From Filosporella fistucella (Eukaryota; Ascomycota; Leotiomycetes; Helotiales): 64,000 nucleotides of DNA. The notes beneath the pieces are model-generated. The model was not told the origin of the DNA, did no database searches, and saw nothing but the letters and a program-made list of their open reading frames with translations. Every line of letters starts with the position of its first letter. Position 1 is the stretch's first letter. The position numbers and the translations under genes are program-made. Positions 48,023 to 58,875 of the stretch are shown in pieces. The stretch spans positions 992,001-1,056,000 of the forward strand of contig JAQJZZ010000008.1 of the NCBI GenBank assembly GCA_030077755.1, in the 5' to 3' direction.

Positions 48023-48029
48023 TATATAA
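48023..48029 (+). promoter_or_regulatory. TATA box of chitinase 2
   Basis: TATATAA 118 bp upstream of the ATG at 48147, followed by a leader with pyrimidine-rich and CA-rich stretches. Confidence 0.45.
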
Positions 48030-48146
48030 GTTTGCGTTTTGCTATGATGTTATTCCTGCCCAGTGCTTTTTAACGGACTTCGAGTCTGTAATTTAGACGG
48101 TTTAATTCCTACCAATCGCAGCTCAATTGTGCTTCAAGTCTAAAAC

Positions 48147-49375
48147 ATGCATTTCAACAAAGATCCGATTTCCAAGCGCCTTGCCCTGGTCTTAGCACTT
48201 GCTACCCTCATCAGTGGCACTGCTGCTGCGAAGGCCACTACAGAAACCACCTTCTATGAGCTTGAAATTTCCGATGGACTTGCAAAATCCGAGGACCAGA
48301 GGGGGAAAACCGTGACGACGCCATTCCGGCCTTCTTCCCCCATTCTAGGGGCTCCAAGCTTCAAATCGCAATACGTATTCAATGCAACTGATAGAAAGAA
48401 CGTGGTAGTCTATTTCGGCCAAACACCAGGCACAAGCCAGACGAACCTCACTAATCAATGTAATGATCCTAATATTGACATCGTCATTCTGGGTTTTGTC
48501 AGGATAGCGAACGGCTCGAACGGCTATCCAAATGCCTCTTTCGGCACGAGTTGCACCAGCAGTACAACTCCGTTCCCCGACGCTCCTGGCCTGATTTATT
48601 GCGACAAACTTGCTCCTCAGATATCTTTCTGCCAATCAATTGGCAAAAAAGTATTTGTCAGTCTCGGCGGCTCTGTTTCGAACCTGACGCTGTACAGCGA
48701 TGCTCAAGCTACCTCTTTCGCAAATACTCTGTGGAACTTGTTTGGTGGGGGTACGCAATCACCGACCCTTCGACCCTTTGGGAACGTTTCTATCGACGGT
48801 TTTGACCTTGGTAAGGGATATGTTATCTAGTTAAAAAAGAGAACTTACTAATCTTGAGTGATGTAGACAACGAGACTCGGGACAATGGCTCGAGGTACGG
48901 TCTGTTCGCAACGACTATGCGCTCCTTATTTAGTACCGATTCTTCGAAAACGTACTATCTCTCTGCCACTATGACCTGTACTTGGAATGACGCGCTTTCT
49001 ACTACCCCGGTAGCTTACATGTCGAATTGTGACTTTCTCTTCCCCCGTTTCTACAACAACCTCAAATGCAACATCAATACCGGGTATTTTTTTAATGCAA
49101 CAAAAGGCAACCCCGGTGGTATGAATTGGTGGAGTCAATGGGCTGAATCGCTAGGACCCTCAGGACCTAAGATCTTCATCGGTGGCTTGGCATATCAAAC
49201 CACAGGCTCTGGTTATTTACCACCTGATAACTTCGCCTACCGAATTCTAGATGCTAAGAACGAGTCGATGCTAGGGGGAGTTATGCTTTGGGACGGCACG
49301 CAAGCTCATCTCACAATGAATCAGGCGGGAACCCTTGACTTTGTCCAGGTTGTTAAGGCGGCGTTGAGTTCTTGA
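48147..49375 (+). CDS. GH18 class III chitinase, secreted (chitinase 2)
   Basis: Exons 48147-48810 and 48867-49375 with a 56-nt intron (GTAAGG, ACTAAT branch, GTAG) give 390 residues. Residues 1-28 are a signal peptide (MHFNKDPISKRLALVLALA to SGTAAA). A polar N-terminal stretch of about 55 residues precedes the barrel, which begins KNVVVYFGQTPGTSQ, then DIVILGFVRI, KKVFVSLGGSVSN and the catalytic block. The intron falls inside that block: DGFDL in exon 1 joins D-NE, so DxxDxDxE is complete with Glu at about 224. YYLSATMTC, NPGGMNWWSQW and GGVMLWDGTQA complete the fold. No membrane tail. It should cleave chitin or related beta-1,4-GlcNAc polymers extracellularly. Chitinase 1 at 8289-9595 has different intron positions, so the two are not a recent duplication. 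Confidence 0.85.
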
Positions 49376-50163
49376 TATAAACCCATTATGATATCGATGT
49401 TTTAAGTAAACAAGGGTATTTGCGAGGATTCTATAATCCTAATAGCCAATAGGTTCTCAAGCTCTTATAGCTATTTTTGTAACGGTACAAGGGCACGAAC
49501 AAGGTCCGGTGCGACTTGGGTAAAATGATTATTGTCCTTCATCTTACCATCACGTGATTCTCTTATCTAGTCATTGTAAGAGATACTACAGAGTATAGAG
49601 TAAAACAAATCTTCCCACCCTCTGCCTTACCATCACCAGAGCGAGAGCGCAATAGATGCTGAGATTTCAAGTTATCACCTTGCATCAATTCGTGATATGG
49701 ATGAGCCAGGGATCACAGTTGTTGATGCACCTGACCGGTCTGCCAGGTGCATCTGTTAATTGCTTTCTTGAGCTCAAGACTCTCAAGTAGTGTGTTGCCA
49801 GCAACCATTATTTATTCATTTGTCCTGGAAGTCTGGGAATAGAGGCACGAAGAGGTAATATCCGAGCTTAGAAGGAGTTGATTTGATTTGATTTGATATA
49901 TTCTTATTGGCTATTCAGGACCTGGCCCTATGTAGCCCTACTCCTAGCTGACCTATAACCCATAGGAGGGAATAAACGTTAAATACCACAATTCTACAAG
50001 GGTAAATCAGGCCATAGGTGCCAAATATAGGCTTCTTCCTGGCGATGTCAGCCAACCAAATGCCTGATTGCTCAAGTGGCGAGGTGGCATGTTACACTTT
50101 TAAATCTGCTTTAATATAAGCTCTTCTGCTTCTATTCTATTTACCTTAGCTCTCTATTATTAA
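49376..50163. other. Intergenic, no gene seen
   Basis: Balanced composition with a short TTTGATTTGATTTGAT run (about 49880-49896). No coding evidence. Confidence 0.4.
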
Positions 50164-50600
50164 AATGGCTTCTCTTAAGACTATGATGTACGTTTATACC
50201 CTTAAGACGTCTACCCATGTAGCTTTTAAGGATGATAGGCTACGTATTCAGACCTTATACTATGAAGTAGGGTGGATTATTAACGATATCCTCTTGTAGA
50301 ACCCGAGAATCACACGCCGGAAAATCCAGTGGGCACTCGAAAATCGCCCTATCCCTCAGAAGCACAATTGCGGCCGGCATACTTTACTTGATACAACTCA
50401 TCGCAAAGGGCTTATACAACGGATCTCGCAAACTAGTTTTATGCGGAATGTGCTATGGGCAGAGCTGCCTTCCTGGCTTGGATAGGAGTGCTCTAGCTAC
50501 GCTATACATACTGCTTTTAAGAAGGAGGGCTATATTCGTGCAGCCTACAAACGTGCGCTATTAATCTCTAAGGCTAATCAAGCCAAACGCTTAGAGTAAG
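50164..50600 (+). pseudogene. Tc1/mariner-type transposase N-terminal relic
   Basis: Starting at ATG 50164 the frame contains a helix-turn-helix pair: RIQTLYYEVGW, then ITRRKIQWALENRPIPQKH, then GRHTLLDTTHRKGLIQRI, WAELPSWLG, and AIHTAFKKEGYIRAAYKR. This is the DNA-binding half of fungal mariner transposases. TAG codons at about 50297 and 50486 and a TAA near 50597 interrupt it. The DDE half is missing and replaced by AT-rich DNA from 50600 on. Confidence 0.7.
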
Positions 50601-51739
50601 CATTATGATAAATCTTATCTTTATTATTATTATACGCAAAAGCAATATTATAATAATAATAAAAGTAATTATAAATATAAATATTAATATTATAAAGAGC
50701 TTAAATTACTTTAATATTAATTTTAATAATTAAAGAATATTTTTTAAAGTTAAATATAAAGCGTTTATTTAATAGCAAAAGTATTAATTTTATATAAAAC
50801 CTTTATTTTTAATAAATCTTTATAAGAGCCTTAAATCCTAAAGTTTTAATAAAATTTCTTATTAAATATAATTCCTTATTTATTAAGCTTATAATTTATT
50901 ATTTATAATTATAATAATATTTTTTAAAATTATTAATTTTTATAATTCTCTTATTATATTATATTTTAATTATACTTAATATTAATATTAATATATGATT
51001 TCAAATGAAAAATTGTAAAAATATAAGAAATATATAAAGAAAAATATAATATATAATACTTTTTAAATATTTATAAATAATCTTTAAATTTTAAATAAAA
51101 TATAATATTTAAAGCTATTATAATTAGCTTAAATAATATTAATAAAAATTATATAATTGTAATTAAGAAATAATATATTAAAGCTTTTATACTTTTAATA
51201 AGCTTAATATTATTAAAGCTTATAAAGTTAAGAAAGTATAAGGAATTATTCTTTTATTTATTTTTTTAAATCAGCTTTACTTTTTATATTATTTTAAGTA
51301 TTATTCCTTTTATTATATTTTCTTTTTTTAAAAGAATATAATAATTTTTAATTTCTTTATGAAAGCCTTTAATTAATTTAAAATTTAATATAAGATTTTA
51401 AATAATAAATATTTAATTTAAACTCTTATATAGATATTAAAGATAAAGAATCTTTTTACTTAATTAAATACTTAATTATTTTATTAATTATCTTATAATT
51501 TAAGATTTTTTTATTTTATATTTTATAAATAATTTAATTTAATTTTTATAATAAAAATAAATAATATTCTTAATAATATTAACTTAAGAAAATAAATATA
51601 AAATATAAAACATATTCTTATATTCCTTAATAATTAAAGTAAATAATTTATTAATCCTCTAACTTTTATAATTTTAAATAATTTTAATTTTTTATAATTT
51701 AATTTATTATTTAATTATTTTAATTAAATATAATAATAA
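50601..51739. repeat. AT-rich, RIP-saturated repeat DNA
   Basis: Nearly all A/T with TTA/TAA/ATA runs and no readable frame. The first 100 bp (50630-50720) match 46850-46930 in inverted orientation, so at least one repeat family is shared across the chitinase 2 island. Confidence 0.5.
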
Positions 51740-52457
51740 ATTATAAGATATATAATATAAAATATGAATAAGGGGTAAACCTTTATTATATATATATATC
51801 AAAGGAGGGTAGAAGTATCGCTTAAGCTGTAAAGCTTATTAATAAGGAGTAATAATAATAAGTATATTTTTTACTTAACTTTTTTTACTTATTCTTAAAT
51901 TGTTAGATTTATAATTATTAAATTTTTTAAAATTTTTTAAAAAAGGAAAAAAACCTTTTAAGAAAAGATTTCTCATAATTTAACCGTATTAAGTTATTAT
52001 AAAATTATATATAAGCTTATTAGTACTATTATTACTTATATTATAAGTTATAGCTTCCTATTATGGCTTAGCGTCTTTATATAAATAATGTTAGGTTTTT
52101 TAGACTTTTGGAAAGTTTTAATAACTTTGGATTTCTAATCAATTAGCTAAAATTGACGTAATGGATTATGCATTCTTATATGTGATTATTAATTAATAAT
52201 ATCACATAGCTTATAATATTATTAATATTAATAGTAGATTTCTAATCAATAGAATCTACTAGAATTAATTATTTAAATATTTAAATCGAGTTAATTCCTA
52301 TATTTAAGAATTAAGTAAAAAGTCAAGTAAAAATTATACTTATTATTATTATTCCTTATTAATAAGCCTCATAGCTTAAGCGATACTTCCACCCTCCTTT
52401 GATATATATATATATAATAAAGGCTTACCCCTTATTTTATATTATATATCTTATAAT
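51740..52457. mobile_element. Non-autonomous long-TIR element (MITE-like), complete copy
   Basis: About 718 bp. The ends are inverted repeats of about 115 bp: the left reads AATAAGGGGTAAACCTTTATT then AAAGGAGGGTAGAAGTATCG and CTTAAGCT; the right is its complement with few changes. The interior has no coding frame. A second, inverted and truncated copy lies at 56408. Target duplication could not be fixed because flanks are TA-rich. Confidence 0.65.
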
Positions 52458-54240
52458 ATTAAAGAAATATGCGAGAAGTATAGTATATATAATAATAATT
52501 TTACTTAGGAATATAATTGTAATTATAAGCCCTTAAAATAACTTAAATAATATTTTAATTAAATATTATAAGTAAAAAAATAATATAATAATTATAATAT
52601 AAAAAAGTTTATATAAATAAATAATAAAATAAATATAAATAATTTACTTAATATAAATAATTTTATTAATATTTATAATTTCATTTTTATTTACATATAT
52701 TATTATTTAATTTATTATAAAATAAAATAAAATAATTATTATAAAGAATATATAATTTGAAATTAATAATATTTAAAAATAATAAATTATAAAAGATTTT
52801 ATAATTTCTTTATTATAATAAACTTTTTTATTCTTTCAATTTTAAATATTTTATTTTCATTTTTTATTTTAATAACTTTATATTTTAACCGTATTAAACT
52901 CATAAATTTAATTATTATTATAAAATCAAAAAGATTATATTTATATTATTTTTAGTTTTATAAATAAAATATTTATTAACTTTATTTACTTAATTTTAAG
53001 AGCTCTTTCAATAATATTAATATTTATTTGTATCAAAATAAGGTTTATATAATAATTAAATAATTTATTAATATAATTTTAATATTTTTTTAACAATTAA
53101 TAAAGTTATTTTTATTAAATTTTATAAATATATATAAAATATTATAAATATGCGTTTAAAAAAATTAAAATAATATTATTAATATATTTATTAATCTAAA
53201 ATAATTATAATAAGTTTTAAAAATAACCCTTTAATATATTTTTCATATATTTCAATTTGATAATATATATTTTTTTTTAAGATTTAATTATAATATTTTT
53301 AAAACTCTTTATATTTATTATCTTAATAATTAATTACTATTTTTTTAAATTTAAATAACTAATATTAAGAAGCTATAAAATATTCTTCTATTATTTAAAA
53401 AAATTAAATTAAGTCTTTATTTTATTTTTAAAAATAATTATATTAATATTATTTTATTCTTATATATATAATTTTATTAAATTTTGAAGATATATTTAAA
53501 GGCTTTTTTTATAAATAATAAAATTAATTAATAATTTCTTTAAAATAAAAGAAATTAAGGATTTAGGTTTAAAATAAATTATTAAAGTATAATTTATATT
53601 ATTATATTAAATAGCTTATATAAGCTTAAATTAACTTTTTATTAAATATAAACTTTATTTAAGCTTAATATTTTATATAAAAACTTTAATTAAAATTAAA
53701 TTTTTATATTTAATTGCTTATATATTTATTTAATATTCATAGTATAATAATAATCTTAAAGATTAAAGTCTTAAAATTTTTAATATAATATTATTTAATA
53801 TATTTATATAAGTTTTTAAAAATAAAGGAATTATAATAAATTATAAAGGAAATAAAGACTTAATAATTTTAAAGAATTAATAAGATTATTATAATATATT
53901 ATAATAAGCTTAAATAAACTAAAAAAAAAAGATTAAACTTAATTATTTTTAAAATAATATTTATTATTAAGCTAATGACAAAACAATTAATTAATTAATT
54001 TAATATATAATTTATATAAATATTATAAAGTAATAATACTTATTAAATAGCTTAAAATTATATCCTTAAGTATATAATATTTTTTTAAAAAAAAAAAAAA
54101 AAAAATAATCATAATAAATAAGTTTTTTAAAAAAAATGCATAAAAGAAAAAATAAAGTAATTAATAATTTATAGTATTCTTCTTAATTATAATATTATAA
54201 GAAGAATAATTTATAAATAATATAATGATATAATTTATAT
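52458..54240. repeat. AT-rich, RIP-saturated DNA
   Basis: No gene, no readable repeat boundaries, with poly-A and poly-T runs throughout. Confidence 0.45.
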
Positions 54241-54247
54241 TATTATA

Positions 54248-54308
54248 ATAAATATTATACTAAATATTATACTAAATATTATACTAAATATTATAATAAA
54301 TATTATAT
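54248..54308. repeat. 12-bp tandem repeat
   Basis: About five units of AAATATTATACT, the last with one change. Confidence 0.6.
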
Positions 54309-54969
54309 AAAAGTATTTTATAAAAAATAATTTAATTATTAAAATATAATTTTTTTAAATATATAATTAAGTAGTATTAATAATAATAATTAATGCTTTT
54401 ATTAAATAAACTAAGAAAATTAAAAACTAATATATAATTTTAATAATAATTTCTTTTTAAAAAATATTATTATTTAATATATTAATAAATAAAAATGCTA
54501 AATTAAATTAAATTTTCATTTAATTATAATTAATAATATAATATTATATAAATGATTAATTATTAAAAAAAAAAGTTAAATTAAAAGTTATATTTCTTTT
54601 ATTTTAATCTTATATATTATTATTTAATAAATTATAAACTTAAAGGCTTCTATAATATTAGAAATAAAGTATTTATATATTAATATTTAAAACAAAATAT
54701 TATATAAATTATATTTATAAGAATATATTTATAATATATTTGAATAATATTTATAATATAATAAAAAAAGGATATAAAATAATATATATATATATATATA
54801 TTAAATTTTTTAAAAAATAAATATTATTATTATAATATATAAATATAATTAATTAATTATTCTTTTTTAAATTTATAAGATAAATAGCTTTTTATTTTTA
54901 GATTAATAATTATTATATTCCTTAATATATTTATTAATATTATTATTTAAAAAAATTATTATTTTAAAA

Positions 54970-55160
54970 AAATTATTATTATTAAAAATTATTATTATTA
55001 AAAATTATTATCGTTAAAAATTATTATTACTAAAAATTGTTATTATTAAAAATTATTATTATTAAAAATTATTATCGTTAAAAATTATTATTACTAAAAA
55101 TTGTTATTATTAAAAATTATTATTACTGAAAATTATTATTACTGAAAATTATTATTATTA
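54970..55160. repeat. 16-bp minisatellite with a 64-bp higher-order period
   Basis: Units of the form AAAAATTATTATTATT. Variants ending TATTATT, TATCGTT, TATTACT and (with TTG) GTTATTATT follow each other in the same order twice, giving a 64-bp super-repeat, then two units ending TACTG. Confidence 0.6.
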
Positions 55161-55164
55161 TTTA

Positions 55165-55924
55165 TATATTATTGAAATTATATTATAAATTAATTTTAAG
55201 AAATTACTTAATTTGAAAATTAAGTTTTTTATAAATATTAATAATTTTAAAAATAATATAAGTTTAAAAATGAAATTTTTAAGAATATGAAAAGTTAAAA
55301 GGTAATTAATTATTAAATAATATTCTTTAATATATTATATTAATATTATAATTTAAGATATTAATATTAACAATTATATTTTATAATAAGATCTTTAAAG
55401 AATTATATAAAAGCATTTGAAATCCTTTATTATTGAAATTTATATTATAAAGAATTCCTTATTAAAAAAAACTTTATTAAAAATAAATTTTTTATATAAA
55501 ATTGATAATTTTATTATTAAATAAGAGCTTTATATTTAATTTTAAATAATTTTCTTTATATTTAATAATAATATAATTAATATTACTTTTATAAGATATT
55601 TATCCTTTATTTAAAATATTATAAGTATTAGCTTATTAAATAATTATTATATTTTAAATACTTTTTAAAGAAATATTAATTTATTTAAATAATATATTTA
55701 ACAAAGTAATAATAGATATATTTAATTTTAAAAAAGATATTATTATAAGAATATTATCTTTTTTTAAAAATAAAAAAGAATAAGGATATTATTAACTATA
55801 ATTAAAAAAAATATTATATATAAGATTAATTAGCCTTAATAACAAAAATTATAATTAATTTCTTTTATTTATATAAAGGTAATAATATATTTTATTTAAT
55901 TTTATATATTATTATTATTTTATT
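55165..55924. repeat. AT-rich RIPped DNA, partly a copy of 56110-56280
   Basis: About 55495-55655 aligns with about 56115-56275. The first copy is far more T/A-rich, with C-to-T and G-to-A changes relative to the second. Confidence 0.45.
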
Positions 55925-56110
55925 ACGGTTATAAGACTACTATAGCAACGGAATAGAGGATACGCGGTCTCTTAATAGTTTTAAGAACCGCGTGAAGGGA
56001 AATCACGAGCAAGCAGTCACGTGATGGATCCCTGGATCCCTATAAGCGAGATAATGAAGGGGGATCCACGGATCTAGTCTAAGGGGATCCTAAGATCCAA
56101 TTAAAGACAA
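55925..56110. other. GC-richer insert with hairpin and GGATCC cluster
   Basis: In otherwise A/T DNA this stretch contains an inverted repeat (ACGCGGT ... TCTTAA-loop-TTAAGA ... ACCGCGT, about 55960-55995), a CACGTG, and five GGATCC/GGATCT/AGATCC-type motifs within about 75 bp. No coding frame or RNA family is recognised. Confidence 0.4.
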
Positions 56111-56407
56111 AGGTTTTATATAAGATTAGCACTTTTACCATTAGATAAGAGCTTTGTGCTTAACTTTAAATAGTATTCTTTATACTTAATAATATTATAA
56201 CTAAAATGCCTTAGTAATATACTTATCCCCTATTTAAAACCATTATATGAGCACCGGCCTATATAAGCAACCGTTACATATTTAATAAGTTATAAGCTTA
56301 AATTCTTTTATAAAATTAAGTTTTATTATTTTATAAATAAAATACTTATATATTAAGTTTTAAAATAAAATAATATATAAATTGTATATAAGAATATGCT
56401 TATAATA

Positions 56408-56972
56408 TATAAGATATATAATATAAAATAAGGGGTAAGCCTTTATTATATATATATATATTAAAGGAGGGTAAAAGTATCGCTTAAGCTATGAGGCTTA
56501 TTAATAAGGAGTAATAATAATAAGTATAATTTTTACTTGATTTTTTATTTAATTCTTAAATATAGGAATTAACTCGATTTAAATATTTAAATAATTAATT
56601 CTAATAGATTCTATTGATTAGAAATCTACTATTAATATTAATAATATTATAAGCTATGTGATATTATTAATTAATAATTACATATAAGAATGCGTAATCC
56701 ATTACGTTAATTTTAGCTAATTGATTAGAAATCCAAAGTTATTAAAACTTTCCAAAAGTCTAAAAAACCTAACATTATTTATATAAAGACGCTAAGCCAT
56801 AATAGGAAGCTATAACTTATAATATAAGTAATAATAGTACTAATAAGCTTATATATAATTTTATAATAACTTAATACGGTTAAATTATGAGAAATCTTTT
56901 CTTAAAAGGTTTTCTCCTTTTTTAAAAAATTTTTAAAAAATTTAAAAAATTTAATAATTATAAATTTAACAA
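56408..56972. mobile_element. Second copy of the long-TIR element, inverted and truncated
   Basis: Reads as the reverse complement of 51740-52457, starting at the terminal repeat (AAATAAGGGGTAAGCC, AAAGGAGGGTAAAAGTATCG). It stops at about 56972 in AATTATAAATTTAACAA, before the other terminal repeat. Immediately after comes the damaged membrane-protein gene, so the break is at a gene border. Confidence 0.65.
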
Positions 56973-56984
56973 ATATGTAAAGCT

Positions 56985-58440
56985 ATTATGCTATCCTTGA
57001 TTTAGATACTTTGGGCTCTTGGGGTATCTTGAGTATTACAAACCTGCTGCTGGATCCTATGCTGGCTGATTATATGGCTTTTCAATCCTCAAACCTAAGG
57101 CCATTGATTAAAACTTGGGGTGTCCTCATTGCGATTGGGACAATTTACGCTTTCGCCTCGCTCAACAAGACCTATGATTATACCCCTTCATTTTTTAGCT
57201 CCCCTCAACTTTTCAGCCAATCCTCAGAAATATCATCCTACCGAGACAACGGGTATTTGGGGAGCTATACTCATCATACTATATCTTATGAATTATGGTC
57301 GTCTGTGCTAGCATCGTGAGTGTCACTTCTTGTCTTAGGATAACAGATCCACTTAGCCTTTGGGAAGCGACGAATCGTCGAGCCAGGGAAGAGATAGTCA
57401 CACGCCTTCATGCACATGGCGACCTCGAAAACTTTAGCAATGCACGACCATCGTGCTATCTACGCTATGAATATCCATATTACGAAATTTTGGCTATGAG
57501 AGTTGGAGTTGGAGTGTCCTTGCTTCAGGAAACACTTCTGATAGCGTCCCTCGTTCTATTTATTTTAATGGCTCGCATTAACGAAGAGTTCCTCCTGAAA
57601 ACTCCATCGCTTCCTATTGGAGAGGGCTCAATTGCTATTGGTCAATGGAGCCGTTGGGTGGGAACATCCCGCTCCAGATTTGCACACAGAGGAGTCGCAT
57701 TGATACCAGAGGTATCTGCTTGTTGTAAAAGCAAATAAAGAGACGGTGAAGGATGAAACACTTTCTACAACATAAAGCGAGGTTGTTCCAAATTGAAATC
57801 CGTCTGGACAGGGGGAGCAGACTTCTAAGTCAACAAGGATAGGGTTGAGAATAAGGAAGAAAAGAACAACAGAAGAATAGGAGGACTGGCCCTTTAAGTT
57901 ACCTTACCCGACGCGGCTATACCCACGCTCGCTGCTGGGAATGTTTTGTTTTGTTCATTTGGGTAGTTGACACTACTAAATCTTCACCGGGCAACTTTTT
58001 TTGGCATTATTCAACCTGTCACCAATGCCGCGGCGGCTACTTCAGCTGTATCTATCGGGCTCAATTTGATATTGACTGGGATGTAACTAGGTGTAGGCAT
58101 TGCCGTTTTGCTCTGATCAAAAGGCATTGAAAAGCTAGGAGCCGCTATACATGCACAAATCACGCCGCCGAGCTCAGTAGCTGAACCCGCCGAGATTGAA
58201 GTCGATTCTGAAGTGGCTGAGCTGCAAAGTCAAGTCGAAGCCCAAGTGGAGTTGGAAGTGGGGTTTATCGACGGTATTAGTTTCAATAATCTTTACCCAG
58301 ACCCTATTCTAAACCCTGATACTGTCGAACCGATAGAAGACATATCTGATGAGGAAGAAGCATTTGCAAAAGAAGCTGGGTAGGAAGCTGAGGTAAAAGC
58401 TCGGAACGCAATAGAATAAACATCGGATGAGGTATGTTTA
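56985..58440 (+). pseudogene. Degenerate multi-pass membrane protein gene
   Basis: Protein-like pieces lie in successive frames on the plus strand. 57011-57250 has LIKTWGVLIAIGTIYAFASL, a membrane helix. 57240-57305 in another frame has WGAILIILYLMNYGRLC, a second helix. 57295-57738 has ITDPLSLWEATNRRAREEIV, SCYLRYEYPYYEILAMRVGVG and a third helix (LLQETLLIASLVLFILMA). 58000-58130 has a damaged helix, and 58140-58440 an acidic tail (EVDSEVAELQSQVEAQ) with TAG and TAA stops. At least two frame changes and several stops make it non-functional unless several introns explain them. The 5' end abuts the truncated long-TIR element. I do not recognise the family. Confidence 0.45.
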
Positions 58441-58875
58441 ATTTCTTTATCAAGTTTAGATATTACTTCTCAACAAACGTATAGGTCCCGATCCTAGAGG
58501 AGATGATATCCCCAGGGTCTTTTTAGTGATATACGTAATGCAAAGTAATAGTTTTCTTTTGAAATAGACAGCACAGGACAGCTTCTCAGGGCAGCAAAAT
58601 ATAAGGAATAAGATTTCAATTCTTTCAAATTATTTCCTGAAAATACAGGCAGAACATAAAGGTCGTCCACCTATTCATCTACGAAGCATCTCATGGGTGT
58701 GGATCAAAGTGGATACGTAAAGGATGCCGCTATCCGAATATCCGTCCAACGTCCCTTGGCACAAAAAGACGATTTTTCGGGTCTGTAGAATGACGTGTAC
58801 AATTCTTTATTGTTTATATGTTCCAAATATTGATTATTTGATTTCAACCTCTCTTTCATTATAATTTCAATCTAC
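58441..58875. other. Intergenic, presumed promoter of the anoctamin gene
   Basis: About 430 bp, moderately AT-rich, with no frame of note. Confidence 0.4.

Noticed and set aside
54970..55160. Possible CRISPR-like regular repeats
   Set aside because: Units are contiguous without spacers and lie in fungal A/T DNA; this is a minisatellite.
55955..56000. Hairpin as a tRNA or structured RNA gene
   Set aside because: Only one stem, no cloverleaf, no A/B box pattern.
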